DNA from: Ruminococcus sp.
GTDB taxonomy: Bacteria > Bacillota > Clostridia > Oscillospirales > Ruminococcaceae
Assembly (NCBI GenBank): GCA_015066805.1
Contig: SVNP01000015.1
Coordinates: 1-58,740, forward strand
Direction: 5' to 3'
Length of the DNA stretch: 58,740 bases
The notes beneath the pieces are model-generated. The model was not told the origin of the DNA, did no database searches, and saw nothing but the letters and a program-made list of their open reading frames with translations. The first letter of the stretch is position 1; each line of letters opens with the position of its first letter. The translations under genes and the position numbers were made by a program. Below are positions 8,690 to 17,172 of the stretch, one piece after another.

Positions 8690-9679
8690 ATGAATCCTAT
8701 CCGAGTCGGTATCGTAGGCTACGGCAATCTGGGCAAGGGCGTAGAGCTTGCCATCCGCAGCAACCCCGATATGCAGCTTGCCTTTGTTGCATCCCGCCGT
8801 GACCCTGCCACCGTAAAACTGCAAACACCCGGCATCCCCGTATACGCATATGATTCTCTGGCAGAGCACCGCAATGACGCAGATGTCATCATTCTGTGCG
8901 GCGGCTCCGCAACAGACCTGCCCACCCAGACCCCCGAGATCGCATCTATGTTCCATGTGGTGGACAGCTTTGATACCCATGCCAAGATCCCCGCACATTT
9001 TGCAGCAGTCAACGCCGCCGCAGAAGCATCCGGTCATGTTGCAGTGATCTCTGTGGGCTGGGATCCCGGTATGTTCTCTCTGGCAAGATTGTACGGCAAT
9101 TGCATTCTGCCTGATGGTAAGGATTATACCTTCTGGGGCAAAGGTATCAGTCAGGGTCACTCCGATGCCATCCGCCGTGTGGAAGGCGTTGTGGATGCCA
9201 GACAGTATACCATTCCCATTCAGGCAGCTATGGATGCAGTCCGCAGCGGCGAGCAGCCCGAGCTGACCACCCGCCAGAAGCATCTGCGTGAGTGCTTTGT
9301 GGTGGCCGAAGAGGGCGCAGACCTCAAGCGCATTGAAAAGGATATCTGCACCATGCCCAACTATTTTGCAGATTATGATACCATCGTGCATTTTATCTCC
9401 GCCGAAGAGCTGAAGGCAGAGCACAGTGAGATCCCTCATGGCGGCTTTGTCATGCGCAGCGGTACCACCGGTGCCAACCATGAGCATAAGCACCTCATCG
9501 AGTACAGCCTGAAGCTGGATTCCAACCCCGAGTTCACCACAAGCGTGCTGATTGCCTACGCCCGTGCAGCCGTCCGTCTGGCAGCAAAAGGGGAGAAGGG
9601 CTGCAAAACCGTATTCGATATCGCCCCCGGTGAGCTTTCGCCTCTTTCTGCGGAAAGCCTGCGTGCTTCGCTGCTGTAA
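8690..9679 (+). CDS. ddh: meso-Diaminopimelate dehydrogenase
   Basis: 329-residue NADPH-dependent enzyme that aminates tetrahydrodipicolinate in one step to meso-DAP, for lysine and peptidoglycan synthesis. Seen: a Rossmann GIVGYGNLGKGVE motif, FVASRR at the NADPH phosphate site, HVVDSFDTHAKIP, the VGWDPGMFSLAR block, WGKGISQGHSDAIRRVEGV (substrate-binding region), and a C-terminal HGGFVMRSGTTGANHEH. Length matches the family. It has its own consensus promoter and no close partner genes. The dehydrogenase shortcut occurs in some Firmicutes in place of, or next to, the aminotransferase route. DAPDH is the only good match. Confidence 0.95.
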   Translation: MNPIRVGIVGYGNLGKGVELAIRSNPDMQLAFVASRRDPATVKLQTPGIPVYAYDSLAEHRNDADVIILCGGSATDLPTQTPEIASMFHVVDSFDTHAKIPAHFAAVNAAAEASGHVAVISVGWDPGMFSLARLYGNCILPDGKDYTFWGKGISQGHSDAIRRVEGVVDARQYTIPIQAAMDAVRSGEQPELTTRQKHLRECFVVAEEGADLKRIEKDICTMPNYFADYDTIVHFISAEELKAEHSEIPHGGFVMRSGTTGANHEHKHLIEYSLKLDSNPEFTTSVLIAYARAAVRLAAKGEKGCKTVFDIAPGELSPLSAESLRASLL

Positions 9680-9685
9680 ACCCGT

Positions 9686-9713
9686 TAAAACCCTCGTTGT
9701 GTGGCGGTTTTTA
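9686..9713 (+). terminator. Weak terminator-like hairpin after ddh
   Basis: TAAAACC (9686-9692) pairs with GGTTTTTA (9706-9713), only 7 nt after the ddh stop. The stem is AT-rich, so termination strength is uncertain. Confidence 0.4.
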
Positions 9714-9785
9714 TGGTAAAATTGCCAAGTTTTGAGTGTTTTTTCGCCCTTTTCTGATTGAAAAGTCTGAATTATCAGAAAAGAA

Positions 9786-9815
9786 TTGACAAACCACGAA
9801 TTTTCGTTATATAAT
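9786..9815 (+). promoter_or_regulatory. Sigma-A promoter of hup
   Basis: TTGACA (9786-9791), 18-bp spacer and TATAAT (9810-9815). A TAGGAGGA ribosome site stands 9 nt before the ATG at 9851. Confidence 0.88.
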
Positions 9816-9850
9816 GAGGTACATGATACTTTTTTAGGAGGACACATACC

Positions 9851-10132
9851 ATGAAGAAGAACGACCTGATCGCAGCAATCGCTGCAAAAGAGAACTGCAC
9901 CAAGAAGGATGCCGAGAAGGCTGTTAACCTGGTTCTGGGCTCTCTGACCGACGCTCTGGCTGCCGGTGAGAAGATCTCCATTGCCGGTTTCGGTACTTTC
10001 GAGATCCGTCGCCGCGAGTCCAAGACCTGCATCAACCCCCGCACCAAGGAGAAGATGACCACCAAGGCCTGCAATGTTCTGGCATTCAAGGCCGGCAAGG
10101 CTCTGAAGGACGCCATCAACCCTGCTGAGTAA
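9851..10132 (+). CDS. hup: HU family DNA-binding protein
   Basis: 93 residues, the standard length for HU. The N-terminus MKKNDLIAAIAAKENCTKKDAEKAV gives the helical dimerisation half, GEKISIAGFGTFEIRRR is the HU signature, and the beta-arm region ends in INPRTKE. HU bends DNA and compacts the nucleoid. Strong promoter and ribosome site, and codon use biased to preferred codons, suggest high expression. It is followed after 23 bp by an H1-like DUF6465 gene in the same transcript. Confidence 0.96.
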   Translation: MKKNDLIAAIAAKENCTKKDAEKAVNLVLGSLTDALAAGEKISIAGFGTFEIRRRESKTCINPRTKEKMTTKACNVLAFKAGKALKDAINPAE

Positions 10133-10155
10133 TCGTATCCCGGAGGAGAAATACA

Positions 10156-10578
10156 ATGGCAACTACCAAGAAGAAGACCGCACAGGCTGCCGAGACCGCT
10201 GTACAGGAAGCTGCCGCAGTTGCAGTTGCAGCACCCGCTGCTGAAACCGCAAAGGCTGCCAAGGCTGCTAAGCCCGCCGCAAAGCGTACCTACAAGCGTA
10301 AGACCGCCGATGCTCCCGCTGCTCCCGCAGCAGCCGAGAAGCCCGCTGCAAAGCGTGGCCCCAGAAAGTCCGCAAAGACCGTGGAGAAGGTCGTTGTCCA
10401 GATCATGGGCAAGGATGCTACCCCCGAGGACATGGTGGCTCGTGCAAAGGCTGATTGGGAGGCTCAGGGTCATTCTCTCAGCGAGATCAAGTCTCTGGCT
10501 GTGTATCTCAACACCGCTGAGGGCAGAGTTTACTATGTCGTCAATGACGACCTCAACTCCGGCTCTTTTGAGTTCTGA
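10156..10578 (+). CDS. DUF6465 protein with Ala/Lys-rich histone-H1-like N-terminal tail
   Basis: 140 residues in two parts. Residues 1-77 are almost only Ala, Lys, Pro, Thr and Arg, with repeated AAKPAAKR-type steps like histone H1 tails. Residues 78-140 form a compact domain (KVVVQIMGKDATPEDMVARA ... VYYVVNDDLNSGSFEF) that fits DUF6465, a family of unknown function. Ribosome site GGAGGAG precedes ATG 10156. It shares a transcript with hup, which is bounded by the hup promoter and the terminator at 10593. A role as a nucleoid-associated partner of HU is an inference from the basic tail and operon position. Confidence 0.75.
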   Translation: MATTKKKTAQAAETAVQEAAAVAVAAPAAETAKAAKAAKPAAKRTYKRKTADAPAAPAAAEKPAAKRGPRKSAKTVEKVVVQIMGKDATPEDMVARAKADWEAQGHSLSEIKSLAVYLNTAEGRVYYVVNDDLNSGSFEF

Positions 10579-10592
10579 TTCAGCAAAATGAA

Positions 10593-10622
10593 ACGGAGGA
10601 CATTCGTGTCCTCCGTTTTTTT
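10593..10622 (+). terminator. Terminator of the hup operon (UUCG tetraloop)
   Basis: A perfect 10-bp stem (ACGGAGGACA with TGTCCTCCGT) closes a TTCG loop and runs into a T tract ending at 10622. It is the strongest terminator in this part of the window. Confidence 0.92.
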
Positions 10623-10681
10623 GTATATTTGCCCGTAAATTGCACCATACTTCCTGTAAAACCGTAAAGGAACAGGATATC

Positions 10682-12280
10682 ATGGAAGCAATGAACAAAC
10701 GGATCCAAGGAGTAACAGCAGCCTTTCTGGTGGCAGCAGCAGCCGTGCTGACCCGATTATGCACCGTGCTGACCAACGCAGATGCCATCGCAGCGGGCAA
10801 TGCACAGGGCAGCTATATTCTGGAGATCCCCGTGTCCACAGGCACCATTTACGACCGGGATATGCAGCGGCTGACCAATACCGCCACCCGTTATTATGCT
10901 GTGGTGCATCCCACCGCCGATGCGGTAGCCGCCCTGTTTACCAAGGTTACCGATGTATCTGCCCTGCGAAAAGCTGCCAAGCAAGGCCGCCCCTTTTTCT
11001 GTGAGGTCACCGACAGTGAGATCTCTCATCCCAATATCCGTATCGTGGAGGTAGCAGAACAGGGGAATCTTCCGCAGCTTGCACAACATCTGGTGGGATA
11101 CCGTCACGAGGGCAAGGGTGTAACAGGTTTACAGGCAGCCTGTGATCCGTGGCTTTCCGCCTGCAATACTACCGCCCGTCTGGAATGCACTGTCAATGCA
11201 ACCGGTGTGATGCTCCCCGGGCTTGCCAATTCCATCTATAAGGATGGCGGCGGTATGGGAGGCATTATCACTTCTTTGGAAAGAGATGTACAGCAGATCA
11301 CCGAAGCGGCGTTGGCGGACAGCGGACAAAACGGTGCCGCCGTGGTGCTGGATATCCAAAGCGGAGAGATCTTAGCCATGGCAAGTCTGCCTGTGTATGA
11401 TGCCAACCATCTTGCGGATTATCTGGATGATACCGATGCCCCCTTCCTCAACAGAGCATTATGCGCTTACAGTGTGGGGTCTATTTTCAAGCTGGCCATC
11501 GCCGCAGCCGCCATAGATGAAGGCCTTGCTGAGGGCTATATGTACACCTGCACAGGCAAAACCTCCGTTTATGGCAGAGTATTCCGCTGCCATACCCATG
11601 AGGGTCATGGTCTGCTTTCTCTGCAGGATGCCCTTACGGTTTCCTGCAACCCTTATTTTGTTTCCCTCAGCCGATTTCTCTCACCCGAAAGTCTGGTCAG
11701 CACCGCCTCTGCCTTCGGATTTGGTAAAAGCATCCGTCTGGCAGAGGGAATGCAATCAGCAGCAGGCAACCTGCAAACTGTAGACGAACTGGAGATCGAA
11801 GCGGAAAAAGCCAATTTTTCCTTCGGACAAGGCAAGCTTCTGGCAACGCCCCTGCAAGTTGCCGCCTTTACCGCCTGTATCGCCAATGAAGGCGTATACT
11901 GTACGCCCAAACTGCTCCTTGGGGTCACCGAGGATGGCAAAACCCTGCTGAACGCCACCCCCACGGAACGCACACAGGCCATCTCCGCAGAAACCGCAAG
12001 GCAGCTTCGTCAGATGATGATCAACGTGCTGAATACCGCAGAGGATGCCAAGGGACTGCCCCAATATACCACCGCAGGAGGAAAAACCTCCACCGCCCAG
12101 ACAGGCCGCTATGATGCAGAGGGCGTAGAGCTGTGTCACGGCTGGATGACAGGCTTTTTCCCTGCGGAATCCCCCCGTTATGCCGTTACAGTCATGATTG
12201 AAAACGGCGGTTACGGCAATACCTGTGCCGCCCCCGTGTTCCGCAGGATCATAGATGCCATGACCATTGCAGGCTATTAA
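10682..12280 (+). CDS. Class B penicillin-binding protein (transpeptidase)
   Basis: 532 residues with one N-terminal membrane segment (about 8-28), a short PBP dimerisation-like region that starts at STGTIYDRD, and a transpeptidase domain from about 215. Motifs seen: SIFK with catalytic Ser267 and Lys270, SCN at 321-323, and KTS at 468-470 where almost all relatives have KTG. It would crosslink peptidoglycan outside the membrane, in elongation, division or sporulation; which of these cannot be told. ATG 10682 is taken with AAAGGA at 10666-10671; ATG 10691 is an alternative. The stop is shared tail-to-tail with the amidase (TTAA at 12277-12280). There is no ftsW/rodA partner nearby. Confidence 0.85.
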   Translation: MEAMNKRIQGVTAAFLVAAAAVLTRLCTVLTNADAIAAGNAQGSYILEIPVSTGTIYDRDMQRLTNTATRYYAVVHPTADAVAALFTKVTDVSALRKAAKQGRPFFCEVTDSEISHPNIRIVEVAEQGNLPQLAQHLVGYRHEGKGVTGLQAACDPWLSACNTTARLECTVNATGVMLPGLANSIYKDGGGMGGIITSLERDVQQITEAALADSGQNGAAVVLDIQSGEILAMASLPVYDANHLADYLDDTDAPFLNRALCAYSVGSIFKLAIAAAAIDEGLAEGYMYTCTGKTSVYGRVFRCHTHEGHGLLSLQDALTVSCNPYFVSLSRFLSPESLVSTASAFGFGKSIRLAEGMQSAAGNLQTVDELEIEAEKANFSFGQGKLLATPLQVAAFTACIANEGVYCTPKLLLGVTEDGKTLLNATPTERTQAISAETARQLRQMMINVLNTAEDAKGLPQYTTAGGKTSTAQTGRYDAEGVELCHGWMTGFFPAESPRYAVTVMIENGGYGNTCAAPVFRRIIDAMTIAGY

Positions 12281-13020
12281 CCGCTGATGTTTACAAAATC
12301 ACTGCTGACATAGCCGTTCTTTCCCTCATAGCGAACCACCAGCCATTGCCCGCTCTGACCATCCACAAACACCTTGGCACCGTTGGGGATCACCCCGATA
12401 ATGGTGCCGTACATAGAAGGGTAGCTCCGCAGATTCAGGTTGCTGCCATCGGTGACTACGGTACCCGCCCTTGTGGGTGCAGGCTCAATAAAGGGGATGC
12501 CGAAATAATCCGTCAGAGAAAGCACCAGATTCTTTGCAATGGCATCTGTATTGCTCCGCAGCCATGCTTCATCCTGTACATTGTCGTGGTACCCGATCTC
12601 CGCCAGCACCGCCACCGCACGGGTCTGTGTCACTTCTCCCAGAGAGGTGGTAGGGCGCGGTGTGACCTTATCCGCAATGGGGTAGAGATCCTTCATGTTG
12701 TTGGAAAGTATGGTGGCAAGGCGTTCGCTCTCGTAGCTGTAAGGGGAGTAGTAGAAATCCACCCCACGAAGCCTGCCCGCAAACTGTTGGGGTGCCGCAT
12801 TGGAGTGCAGCGCAAGGTGAACATCAAACCAGCCTGCATTGGAATCTGCAATGGCACCGCCTACGTTTCTTTGCGGATCGTTGCGTACATATGCAATGCC
12901 CGAAGCACGCAGATAAGGCTCCATGGCATCTGCCAGCCGATTCATCACCAGCTCCTCATTGCCCTCCGTTACATAAGGGTTCCACTCCTGTGTGGAGGGA
13001 CTTAAAAATACCTTTGGCAT
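12277..13020 (-). CDS. N-acetylmuramoyl-L-alanine amidase (Amidase_3) with SH3b domain
   Basis: 247 residues. Residues 1-175 form an Amidase_3 domain: FLSPSTQ replaces the usual DPGHGG start, as in a clostridial subgroup, followed by NEEL, HLALHSNA with a zinc-ligand His, and LAEIGYHDN with the catalytic Glu. Residues about 180-245 form a bacterial SH3 domain (VVTDGSNLNLRSYPS ... NGYVSSDFV). No signal peptide is visible, so it is either an endolysin-like or forespore/mother-cell enzyme or it leaves by another route. It cleaves the bond between muramic acid and L-Ala. It is divergent from the two-component system and convergent with the PBP. Confidence 0.85.
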   Translation of the reverse strand: MPKVFLSPSTQEWNPYVTEGNEELVMNRLADAMEPYLRASGIAYVRNDPQRNVGGAIADSNAGWFDVHLALHSNAAPQQFAGRLRGVDFYYSPYSYESERLATILSNNMKDLYPIADKVTPRPTTSLGEVTQTRAVAVLAEIGYHDNVQDEAWLRSNTDAIAKNLVLSLTDYFGIPFIEPAPTRAGTVVTDGSNLNLRSYPSMYGTIIGVIPNGAKVFVDGQSGQWLVVRYEGKNGYVSSDFVNISG

Positions 13021-13095
13021 ATCCTCTGCTCCTTTCCATGAGATGTTATATCCTATTCAAAAGCTGTCTTTTTGTGCATGGATTTGGAAAAATGC

Positions 13096-13124
13096 TTGCA
13101 ATTTTCTTGATTTTATAGTATACT
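13096..13124 (+). promoter_or_regulatory. Sigma-A promoter of the two-component operon
   Basis: TTGCAA (13096-13101), 17-bp spacer and TATACT (13119-13124), 36 nt before the GTG start of the response regulator. Confidence 0.8.
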
Positions 13125-13159
13125 GTAAGCATAGTATCTATGAGAAAGGGGTGTGCAGC

Positions 13160-13834
13160 GTGCGAATTTTACTGGTCGAGGATGAAGTGGGCCTTTCCGA
13201 TGCGCTGATACAGATCTTCCGAAAAAACAAATATATCGCAGATGCCTGCTACGACGGCGAAAGCGGTCTGGATAACGCACTTTCCGATATCTATGATATG
13301 ATCGTGCTGGATGTCATGCTGCCCAAAATGAACGGTCTGGACGTGCTGCGTGAGATCCGCCGCCATAAGCTGACAACACCCGTGCTGCTGCTGACCGCCA
13401 AGGATTCCGTTGCGGATAAGGTGGCAGGTCTGGATGTGGGTGCAGACGACTACCTCACCAAGCCCTTTTCCACCGATGAGCTGCTGGCACGGATCCGTTC
13501 TCTGTACCGCCGCAAATCCAATGTCATCTGCGAAAACGCCCTGCATTGGAGTGACCTGACCCTGAATCTCTCCACCTACGAGCTGTTCTGCGGTGAGCAT
13601 TCCATGAAGCTTGGCCTGAAGGAGTTTTCCATGATGGAGCTGTTCATGAAAAACGGCAGCACCATCCTCTCCAAGGAAACCCTCATCATCAAGATCTGGG
13701 GCTACGAATCCGATGCGGAAAACAATAATGTGGAAGTTTACGTCAGCTTCCTGCGGAAAAAGCTGGCGCATATCCGTTCCAAGGTAGTCATCAAAACCGT
13801 ACGGGGCGTTGGCTACTGCCTGGAAGAACACTGA
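13160..13834 (+). CDS. OmpR/PhoB-family response regulator
   Basis: 224 residues: receiver domain (1-118) with an acidic pocket in LLVEDE, phosphoacceptor Asp51 in VLDVMLPKMNG, the Thr of LLLTAKD and Lys in LTKPFS; then a winged-helix DNA-binding domain (about 125-222) with the LKEFSMMELFM and VRGVGY blocks. GTG 13160 is the start: GAAAGGGG stands 8-9 nt upstream and the receiver begins at once; in-frame ATGs further upstream would add sequence that reads through the promoter. The histidine kinase gene follows after 43 bp and is its expected partner. Target genes cannot be read from the sequence. Confidence 0.9.
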   Translation: MRILLVEDEVGLSDALIQIFRKNKYIADACYDGESGLDNALSDIYDMIVLDVMLPKMNGLDVLREIRRHKLTTPVLLLTAKDSVADKVAGLDVGADDYLTKPFSTDELLARIRSLYRRKSNVICENALHWSDLTLNLSTYELFCGEHSMKLGLKEFSMMELFMKNGSTILSKETLIIKIWGYESDAENNNVEVYVSFLRKKLAHIRSKVVIKTVRGVGYCLEEH

Positions 13835-13877
13835 ATCACACGCATACAGCATATGAAAAAACCGAAAGGAGGATCCC

Positions 13878-15581
13878 ATGGTACAAAAGCTGCGGAAACG
13901 CTATTTTCTGGCAAATATGACCTTGCTTTCCTGTACGCTGCTCATTGCGCTGACCGTGCTGTTCGTGCTGCTGTACCGCGCGGAAGTCCGTTCCTCCTAT
14001 ACGGTGATGAACGATCTTCTGGCACAAACGGAGCAGCAGCAGCCTGCCCGCTCCGATGTAGTATCTCCCATGAGCTTTACCATGCCCGAAGCCACCGAAA
14101 CGACAGTGCTTCTGACAGGGGAAACCACTACAACAGCCGTGAGCGACGAAAACCTTCTGTTCTGCCATGACCGTGATTACCGCTATGATTTCCCGCCCTA
14201 CTGGGATTTCGGCAATCAGTCGCAGGATGACGACAATAACAGCAGCGATGACGACAATAACCAGTCCGATAATGACTGGAACAACTGGTGGGAGAATCAA
14301 CCGCCCCCACCGCCGCCGCCTCCGGAGATCATTGAAACCACAGTTACCACCACTACACGTCCCCGCACCACAACAACCACATCCACAACGGTACATACAC
14401 CGCCTGCGGCTTCTTCCACAGAGCATACCAAGCCCCAGCCACCTGCAACGGATGCTTCTCCCTCTACCACGACCCACACCACAACTGCCGTTACCGTCAC
14501 CACCACAACCAAGGCACAGATCACCGTGCCGGCAAAGGGTGTGTATGTCCCTGATGCCTTTGTGGCAGAGGTACAGCCCGATGGTCAGATCAGCTCCTAT
14601 GCAGGTACCGTGGAAAACACCGCTGCCAATGATGATCTGCACACCGTAAACAGTGCTCTGTCCGAGATCCGCAAAAAAGGGGATGACAAGGGTACCGTCA
14701 AGGTGGATGATACCTCCTACCGTTATAAGCTGCAGCCTACGCCCTCGGGCGGTTACCGTATCGTACTGCTGAGCCGTACGCTGGAGCTTTCCATGCTCAG
14801 CCGGATGCTGCTGCTGTTTGTGGCATTGGCGATATTCGGTCTTGCCTGTATGTTTGGTATCAGCGTGCTCCTTGCCAACTGGACCGTACGCCCCATTGCC
14901 ACCGCATGGGAAAAACAGAAGCAGTTTGTGGCAGATGCCTCCCATGAGCTGAAAACGCCTCTGGCAGTGATCTCCGCCAATACCGAGGTGGTGCTGGCAA
15001 ACCCCTATGATACAGTCACCGACCAGAGTAAATGGCTCAACTACATCAAAGCGGAAACCATGCGGATGTCCAAGCTCATTACCAATCTGCTGACTGTGGC
15101 GCGCATGGATCACACCAAGGATACCGACAGTGCTGCCTCTCTCAATTTCCATGAGCTGGTCGGCAATGTGTGCCTTGTGTTTGAACCCATCATCTATGAA
15201 AAAGGCAAAACCCTCAACACCGTTCTGCAGCGCAATGTGATGATACACGGCGACGAGGATAACCTGAAGCAGCTTCTTTCCATCCTGCTGGATAACGCCG
15301 TGCTGCATTCCACGGCAGGTGCGGATATTACCGTGACCCTCTCCCGTGATGCCCAGGGCAAGATTCGTCTGGCGGTAGCCAATACCGCCGAGGATATCCC
15401 TGCCGAAGAGCTTGCCCATCTCTTTGACCGTTTTTATCGGCTGGATACCAAGGGCAGTCCCAACGGTTCGGGTCTTGGCTTGAGCATTGCCCGCAGTATC
15501 GTCCGTGATATGGGCGGTACCCTGACAGCTCACAGCGAAAATCATGTGGTGACCTTTGTAGCCACCTTCCCCAATGGCTGA
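13878..15581 (+). CDS. Sensor histidine kinase with long Thr/Pro/Asp-rich extracellular region
   Basis: 567 residues. Membrane segment 1 (about 12-32), an extracellular region (about 33-305), membrane segment 2 (about 308-330), HisKA with phospho-His356 in ASHELKTPL, and an HATPase_c domain with N box (LLDNAVLHS) and G box GSGLGLSIA. The extracellular part is remarkable: an Asp/Asn run near 14220-14280, eight consecutive prolines, then about 75 residues made mostly of Thr, and only a small folded-looking block (about 222-300) next to the membrane. AAAGGAGG precedes ATG 13878. It forms an operon with the response regulator. The signal is unknown; a cell-wall or cation signal is only a guess. 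Confidence 0.9.
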   Translation: MVQKLRKRYFLANMTLLSCTLLIALTVLFVLLYRAEVRSSYTVMNDLLAQTEQQQPARSDVVSPMSFTMPEATETTVLLTGETTTTAVSDENLLFCHDRDYRYDFPPYWDFGNQSQDDDNNSSDDDNNQSDNDWNNWWENQPPPPPPPPEIIETTVTTTTRPRTTTTTSTTVHTPPAASSTEHTKPQPPATDASPSTTTHTTTAVTVTTTTKAQITVPAKGVYVPDAFVAEVQPDGQISSYAGTVENTAANDDLHTVNSALSEIRKKGDDKGTVKVDDTSYRYKLQPTPSGGYRIVLLSRTLELSMLSRMLLLFVALAIFGLACMFGISVLLANWTVRPIATAWEKQKQFVADASHELKTPLAVISANTEVVLANPYDTVTDQSKWLNYIKAETMRMSKLITNLLTVARMDHTKDTDSAASLNFHELVGNVCLVFEPIIYEKGKTLNTVLQRNVMIHGDEDNLKQLLSILLDNAVLHSTAGADITVTLSRDAQGKIRLAVANTAEDIPAEELAHLFDRFYRLDTKGSPNGSGLGLSIARSIVRDMGGTLTAHSENHVVTFVATFPNG

Positions 15582-15597
15582 AAAACCTGCATCTTCT

Positions 15598-15639
15598 AAA
15601 ATCACCTTGGTGCACATAGGATGTACCGAGGTGATTTTT
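15598..15639 (+). terminator. Terminator-like hairpin that also contains the flippase ribosome site
   Basis: AAAATCACCT (15598-15607) pairs perfectly with AGGTGATTTT (15629-15638); an inner stem GGT/ACAT with ATGTACC extends it past a 2-nt bulge. T-rich end at 15635-15639. The likely Shine-Dalgarno GAGGTG (15628-15633) of the next gene sits in the right arm. Confidence 0.7.
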
Positions 15640-17166
15640 ATGTCTGGGCAGAATACGACCCATAACGGAGGGATGTCACGGGAAGCAGCGGTTCTCAGTG
15701 TGTTTTCTGTCAGTTTGCAGCTATTCGGGCTGCTGCTGAATGTATTTCTCACCAAACGGCTTGGCTCGGCATCGGTAGGTGTTATTACGCTGATGGGCTC
15801 CTTCTACAGCCTTGCCTGTGTGTTTACAGGGGGCAGCGGATTCATAGCCGCAAGCCGTTTTCTCTCGGAAGAAATCGGCGCAGGGGGTGATCCTCAAAAA
15901 GTGTTCCGCTATATCCTGCGATTTGTCTTTACCCTCAGCATACCTGCCGCATTGCTGATCAATCTGTTTCCTTCATGGATTGTAAATCTCATCAACAACG
16001 AAGCCGTCAGCATCACCGCAGTACGTCTGCTGGGAATCTCTCTGCCCACAGCAGCCTTTTATGCCTGCTGCAAGGGCAGATGCTACGCATATCAGCGGGT
16101 ATACCTGCCTGCCATTGCGGAATGCATTGAGTTTGTGCTGCGTGCTGCGGTGCTGGCATTCTGCACAGAGTTTCTCATTCCCGGCGGTACCCTCAGCCTG
16201 CTGACAGCCTTTGCGGTGTCCATGCTGGCCGGTCAGGGGAGTGCAGCGCTGTTTCTCTGCATAGCAGGGGCACCCACATTCCACCCAAAAGGGAGCTGCA
16301 CCCTATCCTTCCGCCGATTGCTGCGCCTGCTGCTGCCGGTGTTTTCCAATGCCTGTCTGGTATCCCTGCTCAGCAGCACCAACGATGCGCTGGTACCTCT
16401 GACATTGATGCAATACGGCAGCAGTACGGAAACCGCCCTTTCCCAGTTCGGAGAATTTGAAGCCATTATTCTGCCTGCATTGTTTTTCCCCTCGGTGGTG
16501 CAGTGCTGTATGTCAGGGCTGCTTGTGCCTACCCTTTCCAAGCTGCGAGCAGCAGGGGATGAGGAGGGGATTCGGCAAACTACCCAGCGGGTATTGGAGC
16601 AGACTGTAGGCTTCTCCCTGTTTGCTGTGCTGATCTTTTCCTTGTTCGGTCATGTGATCGGTGATTTTCTGGGCGGCGATGCCTTTGCGGGCAGCGTACT
16701 GTGCCGAATGGCACCCGTCATACCCTTTATTTATATTGAGATCATTCTGGAGGGCGTGCTGCGAGGCATCGGCAAGCAAGGTTTTTCCTCTCTGAATTAT
16801 CTGGCGGAATACACCGTGCGGATCTCTGTTTTGCTGATTTGTGTGCCACTGTTCGGATTTTATGGCATCATGGCCTCGTATTTGGCTTGTAATCTCACAG
16901 GAAACGCCGTTCGGATGTTTTTTGTATTCCGTACCACAGGGCTGCACCCCTGCTGGAAACGCATTCTGGTGCGTCCTGCGTTCACCTTGCTGTTGGCGTG
17001 GCAATGCAGTGCATTGGTGCTGTGGCTGCTTCGGATCCCGCAGCGTTCACCGCAATTATATTTTGTATGCTTTTGTGTGCTGTGCGGCTTGCTGGATCTG
17101 TTTTTGCTCCATGTGATGCAGCGGTTACCTGCCAAAGTGCAGGATCCGCATCCGGCATCCGCATAA
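15640..17166 (+). CDS. SpoVB/MurJ-like polysaccharide flippase (MOP superfamily)
   Basis: 508 residues with about 12-14 membrane helices. The start SREAAVLSVFSVSLQLFGLLLNVFLTKRLG, the GGSGFIAASRF block and the late LRGIGKQGFSSLNY segment match the SpoVB/Wzx type of lipid-linked oligosaccharide flippases, which move a lipid-linked glycan across the membrane for wall, spore cortex or exopolysaccharide synthesis. ATG 15640 is used because GAGGTG lies 6 nt upstream; ATG 15673 has GGAGGG immediately adjacent, which is too close. The gene follows the kinase with a hairpin in between and ends at a perfect bidirectional terminator. SpoVB, Wzx and MurJ are hard to separate by eye. Confidence 0.82.
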   Translation: MSGQNTTHNGGMSREAAVLSVFSVSLQLFGLLLNVFLTKRLGSASVGVITLMGSFYSLACVFTGGSGFIAASRFLSEEIGAGGDPQKVFRYILRFVFTLSIPAALLINLFPSWIVNLINNEAVSITAVRLLGISLPTAAFYACCKGRCYAYQRVYLPAIAECIEFVLRAAVLAFCTEFLIPGGTLSLLTAFAVSMLAGQGSAALFLCIAGAPTFHPKGSCTLSFRRLLRLLLPVFSNACLVSLLSSTNDALVPLTLMQYGSSTETALSQFGEFEAIILPALFFPSVVQCCMSGLLVPTLSKLRAAGDEEGIRQTTQRVLEQTVGFSLFAVLIFSLFGHVIGDFLGGDAFAGSVLCRMAPVIPFIYIEIILEGVLRGIGKQGFSSLNYLAEYTVRISVLLICVPLFGFYGIMASYLACNLTGNAVRMFFVFRTTGLHPCWKRILVRPAFTLLLAWQCSALVLWLLRIPQRSPQLYFVCFCVLCGLLDLFLLHVMQRLPAKVQDPHPASA

Positions 17167-17172
17167 ACAGAA

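Noticed and set aside
13878-15581. Secreted mucin-like protein instead of a kinase
   Set aside because: The Thr-rich part is followed in frame by a second membrane helix, HisKA and HATPase_c motifs.
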